Shown here in pieces: positions 8,002-15,887 of a DNA stretch of 64,000 nt. The DNA comes from an uncultured Eubacteriales bacterium. Lineage in GTDB: Bacteria; Bacillota; Clostridia; Oscillospirales; Oscillospiraceae. The DNA lies in NCBI GenBank assembly GCA_949293985.1, contig CASFFN010000002.1, positions 62,001-126,000 on the forward strand. Reading direction: 5' to 3'. Position numbers and translations under genes: made by a program. Every line of letters starts with the position of its first letter. Position 1 is the first letter of the stretch. The notes beneath the pieces are model-generated. The model had not been told where the DNA came from and did not search any database. It saw nothing but the letters and a program-made list of their open reading frames with translations.

Positions 8002-8076
8002 AAAACAGGAAATACATACAGTATTCCGCTGTAGCTCTTGCCGATTTAATCAGAGTTTCCCTAATCAGAGTTTCCC
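7938..8076 (+). mobile_element. MITE-like repeat, copy A
   Basis: Terminal inverted repeats GGAACCTCTGAATAAATCG (7938-7956) and its imperfect complement (8041-8060) flank about 85 bp shared with copies at 27830 and 55851. The right end carries a 15-bp tandem duplication, TAATCAGAGTTTCCC (8047-8061 and 8062-8076). CTAA flanks both ends and may be a target-site duplication. No coding capacity. The left half is translated as the tail of the EEP protein. Confidence 0.75.
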
Positions 8077-8117
8077 TAAATAAAACGACCGGCAGAACAG
8101 GCGCTCCGGTTACTTTG

Positions 8118-8160
8118 GAGCACCGCCGGCGGCCGGGGAGGGTCGGCGCTGTTTTTTTGG
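8118..8160 (+). terminator. Probable terminator downstream of MITE copy A
   Basis: A GC-rich imperfect hairpin (AGCACCG... paired with GGCGCT) runs into TTTTTTT. It would stop transcription from the EEP gene. Confidence 0.55.
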
Positions 8161-8192
8161 GAAAACATCGCTCTTTCTCCCAATGTCACTTT

Positions 8193-8228
8193 CCGTTGCT
8201 TGCCGCAACGGGGGAGCCGTGGTATTAT
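8193..8228 (+). promoter_or_regulatory. XRE regulator promoter with dyad over the -35
   Basis: TTGCCG (8200-8205), 17-bp spacer, TATTAT (8223-8228). A perfect dyad CCGTTGC-N5-GCAACGG (8193-8211) covers the -35 element. This is a good candidate operator for the downstream HTH protein. Confidence 0.55.
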
Positions 8229-8255
8229 GGAGGCGGCAAGAAAGGAGTGGATTTC

Positions 8256-8768
8256 ATGCTGAAGGATAATCTGAAAACCTTGCGAAAGGCCCGGGGGCTT
8301 TCCCAGCAGGAGTTGGCGGAAAAATGTAATGTGGTGAGGCAAACCGTCTCTAAATGGGAACAGGGGCTGTCGGCGCCGGATTCCCAAATGCTCTTGACCT
8401 TGTCGGAAGCGCTCCAGACGCCGGTGAACGCCATTCTGGAGGAAACTCCGGCACAGGAAGCCGAATCTGCCGGAGACCTTCCGCGGGAGCCGGAGGAGCT
8501 GAACCGGCAGCTTTCCCAGAACCGGCAGACAAGGCGAAAGCTTCTGCATTGGCTGTTGATTCTGCTTCTGGCTGCCATCGCCGCAGGCTATGCCGCTCTG
8601 GGGATGTTTGGCAGCGCTTACCTGGAATGGAATTTCGCCGACCCGGAAACCGCCGTGGCCGGAACGATTTTTCACGGTCTGGAATGGGTCTTTGTCCGAA
8701 CGGCCCCCATTGCCGTCCTGGGATTGCTTCCGGGAATCTTTCTGACCCGCAAGAGAAAAGGATCATAA
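8256..8768 (+). CDS. Membrane-associated XRE-family transcriptional regulator
   Basis: A 170-residue protein. Residues 1-65 form a Cro/CI-type helix-turn-helix ('LRKARGLSQQELAEKCNVVRQTVSKWE'... in short, the usual 'TVSKWEQG' box). A charged linker and two membrane helices (about residues 98-120 and 147-163) follow, with a basic C-terminus. Such regulators of the Firmicutes bind DNA while tethered to the membrane, and may sense membrane state. The ATG at 8256 follows AAAGGAG; upstream in-frame codons lie in the repeat and promoter. Target genes are unknown; autoregulation is suggested by the dyad at its promoter. Confidence 0.88.
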   Translation: MLKDNLKTLRKARGLSQQELAEKCNVVRQTVSKWEQGLSAPDSQMLLTLSEALQTPVNAILEETPAQEAESAGDLPREPEELNRQLSQNRQTRRKLLHWLLILLLAAIAAGYAALGMFGSAYLEWNFADPETAVAGTIFHGLEWVFVRTAPIAVLGLLPGIFLTRKRKGS

Positions 8769-8771
8769 GGA

Positions 8772-8812
8772 AAAGCCGCCCTGTACCTGCTCTAAGCAGC
8801 TGCAAGGCGGCT
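8772..8812 (+). terminator. Possible terminator of the XRE gene
   Basis: Stem AAGCCGCC / GGCGGCTT with an inner CTGC/GCAG stem follows the stop codon. There is no clear T run, so it is weak. Confidence 0.4.
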
Positions 8813-8825
8813 TGACTTCGCGCGT

Positions 8826-8856
8826 AAAAAGCGGCGCAGGAAAACACCTGCGCCGC
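8826..8856 (-). terminator. Terminator of tRNA-Arg
   Basis: On the minus strand a perfect 10-bp stem GCGGCGCAGG / CCTGCGCCGC with a 6-nt loop is followed by TTTTT, directly after the tRNA 3' end. Confidence 0.92.
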
Positions 8857-8931
8857 TGGCACCTCCTGGGGGAATCGAACCCTCAACTAACCCTTAGGAG
8901 GGGTTTGTTATATCCATTTAACTAAGGAGGC
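8857..8931 (-). tRNA. tRNA-Arg (anticodon CCT)
   Basis: A 75-nt cloverleaf on the minus strand. Acceptor GCCTCCT pairs with AGGAGGT; the anticodon stem AACCC/GGGTT encloses loop CTCCTAA, giving anticodon CCT. The T arm contains GGTTCGATTCC, and a discriminator G with encoded CCA ends the gene. It reads AGG codons. Confidence 0.95.
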
Positions 8932-8971
8932 AGATGGACAGCCGGGGGAAAAAGCCCGGCGTGTAAAAGTT

Positions 8972-9000
8972 ATTCTAACGGAAAAAATCTTATGTGTCAA
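8972..9000 (-). promoter_or_regulatory. tRNA-Arg promoter
   Basis: On the minus strand a consensus TTGACA (8995-9000), 17-bp spacer, TAGAAT (8972-8977). Confidence 0.88.
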
Positions 9001-9071
9001 CCAAAACCAGACACTTTTTTTCGAGCTCCTGCCATATACTGGTGTGAGTGCTATGGAAAGGAGAATCCGTG

Positions 9072-9152
9072 ATGAGAGAAACACAGGACCCCAATGCAGA
9101 TCTGGAAGACCTCATTTACGATGAGGAATGGGCAGGGCCCAGCGAGCGTTAA
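9072..9152 (+). CDS. Small acidic ORF, 26 residues
   Basis: The frame encodes a 26-residue, strongly acidic peptide (MRETQDPNADLEDLIYDEEW followed by AGPSER). It has an AAAGGAG ribosome site 8 nt before the ATG, a possible -10 TATACT (9035-9040), and its own terminator, so it looks like an independent transcription unit rather than chance. I do not recognise a family. It has no membrane segment or signal peptide. Confidence 0.55.
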   Translation: MRETQDPNADLEDLIYDEEWAGPSER

Positions 9153-9156
9153 GGAA

Positions 9157-9180
9157 GCAGGCGAAAATGCCTGCTTTTTT
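9157..9180 (+). terminator. Terminator after the 26-residue ORF
   Basis: Stem GCAGGC-GAAAAT-GCCTGC followed by TTTTTTA. Confidence 0.85.
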
Positions 9181-9191
9181 ATATTTCCTAC

Positions 9192-9220
9192 TTTACAGAA
9201 TGCCATTCTTGGGATATAAT
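9192..9220 (+). promoter_or_regulatory. prfB promoter
   Basis: TTTACA (9192-9197), 17-bp spacer, consensus TATAAT (9215-9220). It places the transcript start near 9227, just before an ATG at 9231 that therefore is not the likely start. Confidence 0.85.
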
Positions 9221-9260
9221 ATCCGAAAGTATGCAATTTTTAGGAAATGAGAGTAAAGGC

Positions 9261-10388
9261 ATGAATATTGAATTTGATACCTATAAGCAGAAGCTGGGCG
9301 AAATCCGTCCCACCCTGGATGATCTGGCTGGCTCTTTGAATCTGGAAGGGCTCCAAAACGAGCTGGAGCGGCTTCACGCCATGCAGGAGGCTCCCGGATT
9401 CTGGGACAACCCGGAAAAGAGCCAGCAGGTGGTTATGAAGACCAAAACCATCGAGAATAAGCTCAGCCGCTACAAGAATATGGTCAGCTCCTGGGAGGAC
9501 ATGATGACCATTTGCGAAATGGCAGCGGAGGAGGATGACGATTCCATGCTGCCGGAGCTGAAGGAAGGCTTCCAGAAGCTCTCCGAGGACATGGAGCGGT
9601 GCCGTCTGGAAACCCTGCTCACCGGCCAGTACGACAAGAACAATGCCCTCATGAGCTTCCACGCCGGTGCCGGCGGTACCGAGGCTCAGGACTGGTGCCA
9701 GATGCTTTACCGGATGTATACCCGCTGGGCCGAAGCCCACGGCTACACCTACAAGATTCTGGACTATCTGGAAGGAGAAGAAGCAGGCCTCAAGTCTGCG
9801 GACATTCTCATCGAGGGTGAAAATGCCTATGGCTTCCTGAAGGGGGAGAACGGCGTTCACCGTCTGGTGCGGGTGTCTCCCTTTGATGCCAACGCCCGGC
9901 GTCAGACCTCTTTCTCTGCGGTGGAGGTCATTCCCGAAATCCAGGACGACAGCCAGGATGTGGACATCCGTCCCGAGGATTACGAAATGCAGGTGTTCCG
10001 TTCCTCCGGCGCCGGCGGTCAGCACATCAACAAGACCAGCTCCGCCGTCCGTCTGATTCACAAGGCCACCGGCATTGTGGTGTCCTGCCAGACAGAGCGC
10101 AGCCAGTTCCAGAACAAGGAAACCTGCCTGCGGATGCTCCGCTCCAAGCTGGTGGAAATCAAGGAGCGGGAGCACCTGGAGAAAATCTCCGACATCAAGG
10201 GCGTGCAGCAGAAGATCGAGTGGGGCAGCCAGATCCGCAACTATGTGTTCATGCCCTACACCCTGGTGAAGGATACCCGCACCGGCTGCGAAACCTCCAA
10301 TGTAAACGCTGTGATGGACGGCGCTCTGGACCCCTTCATCAACGCCTACCTGACCTGTGCCGCCACCGGCAACTGGGTTACCAAATAA
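9261..10388 (+). CDS. prfB: Peptide chain release factor 2
   Basis: A 375-residue class I release factor. The RF2 recognition tripeptide SPF lies in 'VRVSPFDANARRQ' and the catalytic GGQ loop in 'SGAGGQHINKT'. It terminates translation at UGA and UAA. ATG 9261 is preceded by AGGAAATGAGAG; the in-frame ATG at 9231 would be almost leaderless. Unlike many bacterial prfB genes it is a single uninterrupted frame: the place where the CUU-UGA-C frameshift normally sits reads GGC TCT TTG AAT CTG, with no in-frame stop. Confidence 0.96.
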   Translation: MNIEFDTYKQKLGEIRPTLDDLAGSLNLEGLQNELERLHAMQEAPGFWDNPEKSQQVVMKTKTIENKLSRYKNMVSSWEDMMTICEMAAEEDDDSMLPELKEGFQKLSEDMERCRLETLLTGQYDKNNALMSFHAGAGGTEAQDWCQMLYRMYTRWAEAHGYTYKILDYLEGEEAGLKSADILIEGENAYGFLKGENGVHRLVRVSPFDANARRQTSFSAVEVIPEIQDDSQDVDIRPEDYEMQVFRSSGAGGQHINKTSSAVRLIHKATGIVVSCQTERSQFQNKETCLRMLRSKLVEIKEREHLEKISDIKGVQQKIEWGSQIRNYVFMPYTLVKDTRTGCETSNVNAVMDGALDPFINAYLTCAATGNWVTK

Positions 10389-10411
10389 TCGAAAATATCC
10401 TGGGTTTCCCC

Positions 10412-10440
10412 TTGATATTTGAAAAAGCCTGTGCTATAAT
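10412..10440 (+). promoter_or_regulatory. secG promoter
   Basis: TTGATA (10412-10417), 17-bp spacer, TATAAT (10435-10440), about 95 nt before secG. Confidence 0.85.
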
Positions 10441-10533
10441 ATATGGGCTTATTGTGAATCCGTGTTTTTCGGATGCGAAATTACGAAACATTCCCCACAA
10501 AGGGTGTGACTGCTGTGGGAGGGAGGTTACGAA

Positions 10534-10770
10534 ATGGAAGTTTTGAAGACTGTTCTCATTGTTCTGGAGCTGATTGCCAGCCTGGCCCTGATTGTGGTTG
10601 TGCTGATGCAGTCCGGTAAGGAGTCCGGCCTGTCCGGTGCCATTACCGGCAACAGCAACTCCTACATGAACAAGAACAAGACCGGCGGCCTGGACAAGAT
10701 TTTGGCCACTTCTACCAAGTGGATTGCACTGGTGTGGATTCTGCTGGCTCTGAGCCTGAGCCTGATCTGA
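10534..10770 (+). CDS. secG: Preprotein translocase subunit SecG
   Basis: A 78-residue protein with two membrane helices (about residues 5-23 and 58-76) joined by a Gly/Ser/Asn-rich loop, the standard SecG layout ('VLMQSGKESGLSGAITG'). It is a non-essential part of the SecYEG channel that aids SecA-driven export. It forms a single-gene unit with its own promoter and terminator. Confidence 0.95.
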   Translation: MEVLKTVLIVLELIASLALIVVVLMQSGKESGLSGAITGNSNSYMNKNKTGGLDKILATSTKWIALVWILLALSLSLI

Positions 10771-10775
10771 CAAAC

Positions 10776-10807
10776 AAAGACCACAGATTTTCTTCTGTGG
10801 TCTTTTT
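10776..10807 (+). terminator. secG terminator
   Basis: Stem AAAGACCACAGA / TCTGTGGTCTTT with a short T-rich loop, followed by further T residues. Confidence 0.9.
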
Positions 10808-10864
10808 GTTATCCGGGGATCTCCCGGGAAAAAGGATATTTTACCACTAAATGGAGGCGTTTTT

Positions 10865-12307
10865 ATGGAAGCAATCAAGTTAGCCGGGCTGGAGCCCAAG
10901 GCGGTTATGGGCTATTTTGAAGCCCTGTGTGCCATTCCCCACGGCTCCGGCAATACCAAGGCCATCAGCGACTATCTGGTAGCCTTTGCCAAGGAACAGG
11001 GGATTTCCTATGTCCAGGATTCTCTCAACAATGTGCTGCTGTTCCAGGAGGGAACTGCCGGATATGAAAATCATCCCCCGGTGGTGCTCCAGGGGCATAT
11101 GGATATGGTGTGCCAGAAGGATGCAGACTGCCCCATTGATATGCAGACCGAAGGATTGGATGTGACCCATGACGGAGAGTGGGTGTTTGCCAAGGGCACC
11201 ACCCTGGGAGGAGACGACGGCATTGCGGTGGCTTTTGCCATGGCTCTGCTGGCGGACAAGACCATCCCTCACCCCCCGCTGGAGGTGATTGTCACCGTGG
11301 ACGAGGAAACGGGAATGTTCGGCGCTGCGGATATTGACCTTTCCGGGCTTCGGGGCCGTACCCTTATCAACCTGGACTCCGACGACGAAGGGGTGTTCAC
11401 CGTTTCCTGCGCCGGCGGCGCCAGAGCCCACCTGACTTTGCCGGTGGAGCGCCGGGCCATTTACGGTCCCTGTGTCCGCCTGGTGGTGGAGGGCTTGCAG
11501 GGCGGTCACTCCGGTGTGGAGATTGATAAAAACCGGGCCAACGCCAATAAGGTCATGGGACTGCTGCTGGAGCGGATTCAGAAGACCATGCCCATCAGCC
11601 TGACCCAGCTTGCCGGCGGCGATAAGGACAATGTGATTCCCAACCGCTGCCAGTGCACCCTGGTAACCCTGGGTATGCACCCGGAGAAAATCAATGACAT
11701 TGCCCAGGAGCTCCAGGAGGAGATCCGCCGGGAGTACGACGAGCCCAACGCCTCCATCCACGGGGACAATGTGGATGCCCTGGGGGGCAACGGCCTGAGC
11801 ACGGAGGATACCGCCCGGGTGATTGCCCTGCTGAACAGCGCCCCCAACGGCGTCCAGTCCTGGAGCCAGGACATCCAAGGCCTGCCCCAGACCAGCCTGA
11901 ACCTGGGTGTGCTGAACCTGGATGAGGGCCTGCATCTGGACTTCTCCGTGCGCAGCAGCGTCAATCAGGAGAAGCGGGAACTTCTGGACCGGCTCCAGGA
12001 GCTGGCCAAGTTCCACGGTGCCCAGTGCCAGGAATCCGGGGACTATCCCGCCTGGGAGTACCGGAAGGAATCCAACCTGCGGGAGGTTATGGTGAACACC
12101 TACCGGCAGATGTTCGGCAAGGAGCCGAAGGTGCAGGCCATCCACGCCGGACTGGAGTGCGGCCTGCTCAGCGAGAAGCTGCCGGGACTGGACTGCGTGT
12201 CCATCGGCCCGGAGATGCAGGACATCCATACCAGCCGGGAGCGGCTGAACATCGCCTCCACGGAGCGCACCTGGAAGTTCCTGGTGGAAGTCCTGAAAAA
12301 CCTGTAA
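10865..12307 (+). CDS. pepD: Aminoacyl-histidine dipeptidase (M20 family)
   Basis: A 480-residue M20 metallopeptidase close to E. coli PepD (about 485). Metal-binding and catalytic motifs are clear: 'LQGHMDMV', 'LGGDDGI', 'VDEETGMFGA', 'HAGLECGLL'. It cleaves Xaa-His and other dipeptides in the cytosol and feeds amino-acid use. It is preceded by a TGGAGGCG ribosome site and followed by a terminator. I see no clear promoter between the secG terminator and this gene. Confidence 0.93.
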   Translation: MEAIKLAGLEPKAVMGYFEALCAIPHGSGNTKAISDYLVAFAKEQGISYVQDSLNNVLLFQEGTAGYENHPPVVLQGHMDMVCQKDADCPIDMQTEGLDVTHDGEWVFAKGTTLGGDDGIAVAFAMALLADKTIPHPPLEVIVTVDEETGMFGAADIDLSGLRGRTLINLDSDDEGVFTVSCAGGARAHLTLPVERRAIYGPCVRLVVEGLQGGHSGVEIDKNRANANKVMGLLLERIQKTMPISLTQLAGGDKDNVIPNRCQCTLVTLGMHPEKINDIAQELQEEIRREYDEPNASIHGDNVDALGGNGLSTEDTARVIALLNSAPNGVQSWSQDIQGLPQTSLNLGVLNLDEGLHLDFSVRSSVNQEKRELLDRLQELAKFHGAQCQESGDYPAWEYRKESNLREVMVNTYRQMFGKEPKVQAIHAGLECGLLSEKLPGLDCVSIGPEMQDIHTSRERLNIASTERTWKFLVEVLKNL

Positions 12308-12313
12308 CCACAC

Positions 12314-12342
12314 AAAATGACCTGCCTCGGCAGGTCATTTTT
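12314..12342 (+). terminator. pepD terminator
   Basis: Perfect 12-bp stem AAATGACCTGCC-TC-GGCAGGTCATTT with a T run. Confidence 0.9.
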
Positions 12343-12358
12343 CACAAATAACTTGCCC

Positions 12359-12387
12359 TTGTATAATCTCTTTCTATGTGATATGAT
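12359..12387 (+). promoter_or_regulatory. glpK promoter
   Basis: TTGTAT (12359-12364), 17-bp spacer, TATGAT (12382-12387), about 48 nt before the start codon. Confidence 0.65.
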
Positions 12388-12434
12388 GGTGCTATGAAAA
12401 CGGCGGAAGCCGAAACAGAGCAGGAGGAATCCCT

Positions 12435-13922
12435 ATGGGCAAGTATATTATGGCTTTGGACTCCGGTACCACCAGTAACCGGTGTATTCTTTTTGGCAAG
12501 GATGGGGAAATTGTGGCAATGGCCCAGAAGGAATTTACCCAGTATTTTCCCCAGCCGGGGTGGGTGGAGCACGACCCGGAGGAGATTTACGCTACGCAGG
12601 TGGAGGTAGCCAGAATGGCCCTGAGCAATGGGGGAATCGCCGCCGGGGATGTGGCGGCGATTGGCATTACCAACCAGCGGGAGACCACCATCGTGTGGAA
12701 CCGGCTCACCGGGCGGCCTGTGTGTCCTGCCATCGTGTGGCAGTGCCGCCGGACGGCGGATGATTGCCAGGAGCTGAAAAAGCTGGGTTATGCGGATTTC
12801 TTCCGGGAAAAAACCGGTCTGGTGCTGGACCCCTATTTCTCCGGCACCAAGCTGCGGTGGATTCTGGACCATGTGCCGGGAGCCCGGGAGCAGGCCAGTG
12901 CCGGGGAGCTGCTGTTCGGCACGGTGGAGACCTGGCTCATCTGGAAGCTCACCGGGGGAAAGGTCCATGTGACGGACTACACCAACGCCTCCCGGACCAT
13001 GCTGTTCAATATCCATACCCTCACCTGGGACGAGGAGATTCTGAGGCTTCTGGACATCCCTCAATCCATGCTGCCGGAGCCGGTGCCCTCCAGCGCCATC
13101 TATGGACATACAGACCCGGGGATTCTGGGAGCCTCCATCCCCATTGCCGGTGCGGCGGGGGACCAGCAGGCAGCCCTCTTTGGTCAGACCTGCTTCCATC
13201 CGGGGCAGTGCAAATGCACCTACGGAACCGGCGCATTCCTGCTGATGAATACAGGCGCTACCCCCATGGATTCTCAAAACGGCCTGGTGACCACCATCGC
13301 CTGGGGCCTGGACGGTAAGGTGAATTACGCCCTGGAAGGCTCCGTGTTTGTGGCCGGAGCGGCTATCCAGTGGCTCCGGGACGAGCTGCGCTTTTTGGAG
13401 TCTGCCGGGGATTCGGAGTATATGGCAAACAAGGTGGACTCCACCAACGGCTGCTATGTGGTCCCGGCCTTCACCGGACTGGGGGCACCCCATTGGGATG
13501 CCTATGCCCGGGGTGTAATCGTAGGACTGACCCGGGGGGTGAACAAGTACCACATCATCCGGGCGACCCTGGATTCCATCGCCTATCAGATGGTGGATGT
13601 GCTCCGGGCCATGGAGGCGGACGCAGGCATGGCCATCCCGGGGCTGCGGGTGGATGGAGGCGCCAGCGCCAACAACTATCTGTTGCAGGTCCAGGCGGAT
13701 TTGTGCGGCGCCCCGGTGCAGCGGCCCCACTGCGTGGAAACCACCGCCATGGGCGCTGCCTACCTGGCAGGCCTGGGGGTCGGCTATTGGGAAAGCCTGG
13801 AGGAGATCGAGAAAAACTGGCGCTGCGACCGGGTCTTTGCCCCCGGGATTACCCAGCAGGAGCGGGAAACACGCCTCACCGGCTGGCAAAAAGCCGTGGC
13901 CTGCGCAAAAGCTTTTGAATAA
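12435..13922 (+). CDS. glpK: Glycerol kinase
   Basis: A 495-residue FGGY kinase. Motifs include the N-terminal phosphate loop '[12 protein letters not shown]', '[14 protein letters not shown]', '[13 protein letters not shown]' and '[14 protein letters not shown]'. It makes sn-glycerol 3-phosphate from glycerol and ATP. A His after 'CKCTYGTG...' of the PTS-regulated type is not obvious, so HPr phosphorylation is uncertain. No glpF or glpD is adjacent; the gene stands alone, though gpsA and plsY lie elsewhere in the window. Confidence 0.97.
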   Translation: MGKYIMALDSGTTSNRCILFGKDGEIVAMAQKEFTQYFPQPGWVEHDPEEIYATQVEVARMALSNGGIAAGDVAAIGITNQRETTIVWNRLTGRPVCPAIVWQCRRTADDCQELKKLGYADFFREKTGLVLDPYFSGTKLRWILDHVPGAREQASAGELLFGTVETWLIWKLTGGKVHVTDYTNASRTMLFNIHTLTWDEEILRLLDIPQSMLPEPVPSSAIYGHTDPGILGASIPIAGAAGDQQAALFGQTCFHPGQCKCTYGTGAFLLMNTGATPMDSQNGLVTTIAWGLDGKVNYALEGSVFVAGAAIQWLRDELRFLESAGDSEYMANKVDSTNGCYVVPAFTGLGAPHWDAYARGVIVGLTRGVNKYHIIRATLDSIAYQMVDVLRAMEADAGMAIPGLRVDGGASANNYLLQVQADLCGAPVQRPHCVETTAMGAAYLAGLGVGYWESLEEIEKNWRCDRVFAPGITQQERETRLTGWQKAVACAKAFE

Positions 13923-13926
13923 TCAA

Positions 13927-13956
13927 AAGGGAGAAGTCCACCGACTTCTCCCTTCT
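13927..13956 (+). terminator. glpK terminator
   Basis: Perfect 12-bp stem AAGGGAGAAGTC-CACC-GACTTCTCCCTT; the T tract afterwards is short. Confidence 0.65.
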
Positions 13957-13984
13957 AAAGATAAAGTTTGATTGGAGCGAGAAT

Positions 13985-14701
13985 ATGCCCGTAAACTGTG
14001 TTTGGGAACATAACGGCAATGACACGTTGCTGTATGCGGCGGATTACCCCGGCGCATATACCCGGGGAGAGAGCCTGGAAACGGCTGTCGGGAAAATGCC
14101 CCGGGAAATTGTGTTATATCTTAAATGGTGCGGTGGTTCTATCGACGACGATATGAAAATCGCCATTGTCCAGGAAAAAAGTTCCAATCTGGACATCAAA
14201 GATGCGGATTCCGATGTGCTTTTTCAAAGGGAAAAAGAACCGTTGACGGCAGAAGCGTATGAAAGGCTGAAAGAGCTTGCGCTGAAGTCGGCAAAGGATT
14301 TTCTTGCCTTATATCAGTCTATTCCCGACAAAAACGCGGTGGCCATTGCCCAACGCAAGACTTTTTACGGTCAGGTTCCCCGCTCCGCAGAGGAGATGTA
14401 CCGGCATACAAAGAATATCAACGCGTATTATTTCGGGGAGATAGAGGTGCCGGCAGACAACCATGGGGATATATTTACGTGCCGCAGACGGGGATTCGAA
14501 GCGCTGGAAGCGATGCCGAATTTTCTCCAAAACAGAGTCATTGCGGGAAGCTATGGAGAGGAATGGTCACTTCCCAAAGTCCTCCGCCGCTTTCTCTGGC
14601 ACGACCGGATTCACGCAAAAGCGATGTTCAGGATGGCAGTGAAGGTGTTTGGAGCCCAGAATATTGTCAATCCCTTTTGCTTTCAGATAGAGAAACGGTA
14701 A
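13985..14701 (+). CDS. HicB-like N-terminal domain joined to DinB-like C-terminal region
   Basis: A 238-residue protein I do not recognise as a whole. Residues 1-50 ('LLYAADYPGAYTRGESLETA') resemble the HicB-like fold that in antitoxins follows a 'PGAxxxGDTLEEA' pattern. The C-terminal part ('LPKVLRRFLWHDRIHAKAMFRMA') resembles the four-helix DinB/YfiT-like family, including a 'WHDRIHA' His that could help bind metal. No toxin gene is next to it. Base composition is lower in GC than its neighbours, and it is followed by a repeat element, which fits recent acquisition. Function unknown. Confidence 0.65.
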   Translation: MPVNCVWEHNGNDTLLYAADYPGAYTRGESLETAVGKMPREIVLYLKWCGGSIDDDMKIAIVQEKSSNLDIKDADSDVLFQREKEPLTAEAYERLKELALKSAKDFLALYQSIPDKNAVAIAQRKTFYGQVPRSAEEMYRHTKNINAYYFGEIEVPADNHGDIFTCRRRGFEALEAMPNFLQNRVIAGSYGEEWSLPKVLRRFLWHDRIHAKAMFRMAVKVFGAQNIVNPFCFQIEKR

Positions 14702-14752
14702 GTGTTGAATCCAATTCTAATGTAGCTGTGCTGTATACGGTTTCCGGGGTGT

Positions 14753-14956
14753 AAAGGCTCCCTTGCAAAAGGGAGCTGGCGCCGAAGGCGACTGAGGGAT
14801 TCACGGTACGCACTTTAAGGTATAAAAAGCCCGATGTGGAAAGGTTTTCGGCTGGATTAGCCGTTCCACATCGGGTTTTGCGTTTATGGGGTGCCTGCCG
14901 TGAATCCCTCAGCCACGGCTTACAACCTGTCAGCTCCCTTTTGCAAGGGAGCCTTT
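14753..14956. repeat. 204-bp palindromic repeat element with internal hairpin
   Basis: Left arm 14753-14806 and right arm 14899-14956 are inverted copies: AAAGGCTCCCTTGCAAAAGG + GAGCTG, a variable 13-18 nt, then CTGAGGGATTCACGG. Each arm also folds on itself (GGCTCCCTT/AAGGGAGC). Between them is another hairpin (AAAACCCGATGTGGAA type, 14824-14879). It has no coding capacity. From memory, similar GGGAGC / TGAGGGATT repeats are common in Oscillospirales genomes. It fills the gap between two genes and may act as a bidirectional terminator. Confidence 0.8.
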
Positions 14957-14993
14957 GTGCCAAGCCTTAGGCCTTGGTCCATCCGGGTTATGG

Positions 14994-15887
14994 TTATTCC
15001 TGTAAAAAATTCCATTGTCCCGGAATCAGCCGGGAAAAATCCTGTAAGTCCTCCTGGGAAATGCCCCAGGCCCCCATGGATTGGAGGGCTTCCATGGCGG
15101 CGGTGCCGTCCCGGAAGCAAAACACCGGGGAAAGGCTCTGGCGCAGGTTGGTTACGGTGCCGTCCCAGGTGCCGCCGGTACCCTGGCTGCACTGGGCCAC
15201 AAAGGTCAGCTGTCCCAGAGCGTGGATGATCCGGTTCCGGTGCAGGGCCCGGGCAGGGGAGAAGGGAGCGTCAAAGCTGTCCAAAGACAGATACAATAGC
15301 CCTTCCCGGTGCTCCTTGTCTGCCAGCGTGTCGGCAACCACGGAAATCACTCGCCCACCAACTTCCAGACAGGCTTCCTGCGCCGCCTGGTCTGCACCTT
15401 TGGCGTTGCCGGAGACCAGGGTATAGCCCTGCCGGGCTGCCTGCCTGCCCACTTCCCGGGCAAACGCCAGATTCCTGGGCGCAATGGAGCGGCTGCCCAC
15501 CAAGGCCACCGCCGGGGCGTCCAGAAGGGAAACATCCCCCTTGGCCCACAGGCAGCCGGGACTCTCCAGCCCCAGGCGCTTCCTGAGAATCAGGGGATAC
15601 CCCTGGCTTACCCGGGTGATGGGGGTGCAACCCTGAATTTTTGCCTGCTTTAAGTACCACCGGAGCTGCTCCGTTCTTCCCAGCAGCTCCAGAATCCGGC
15701 GGCTTAATTCTTTGGAACAGCCCAGCGCCGCCAAATCCCTTTCTTCCAGCTCCCGGGCTTCCTCCGGCAGGGAGAAGCTTTCCATGCTGCGAAAGAGATT
15801 GCGCAGCTGGGGCGTGGTAAGTACCTTGCAGTTCGGGTCTCCCAGCTGGCAGGTGAGCAGCAGGAACCCTTCCTCCCGGGGGGTCAA
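14994..15887 (-). CDS. DprA/Smf-like DNA-processing protein
   Basis: A 297-residue protein. Residues 1-95 are helical; residues 120-280 form a Rossmann-like DprA core ('AVALVGSRSIAPRNLA', 'YTLVSGNAKGADQAAQ', 'HRNRIIHALGQ'). DprA loads RecA on incoming single strands in transformation. Compared with standard DprA the 'SGxARGIDxxAH' motif reads 'SGNAKGADQAAQ' and the protein is short, so it belongs to a divergent branch. Its start overlaps the upstream DEAD-box gene by 4 bp, so they form one operon. Competence function is not established. Confidence 0.78.
   Translation of the reverse strand: MTPREEGFLLLTCQLGDPNCKVLTTPQLRNLFRSMESFSLPEEARELEERDLAALGCSKELSRRILELLGRTEQLRWYLKQAKIQGCTPITRVSQGYPLILRKRLGLESPGCLWAKGDVSLLDAPAVALVGSRSIAPRNLAFAREVGRQAARQGYTLVSGNAKGADQAAQEACLEVGGRVISVVADTLADKEHREGLLYLSLDSFDAPFSPARALHRNRIIHALGQLTFVAQCSQGTGGTWDGTVTNLRQSLSPVFCFRDGTAAMEALQSMGAWGISQEDLQDFSRLIPGQWNFLQE

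Noticed and set aside
9310..9340. CTTTGA as a live RF2 frameshift site
   Set aside because: It is out of frame, with no in-frame stop codon; the gene is a single uninterrupted frame.
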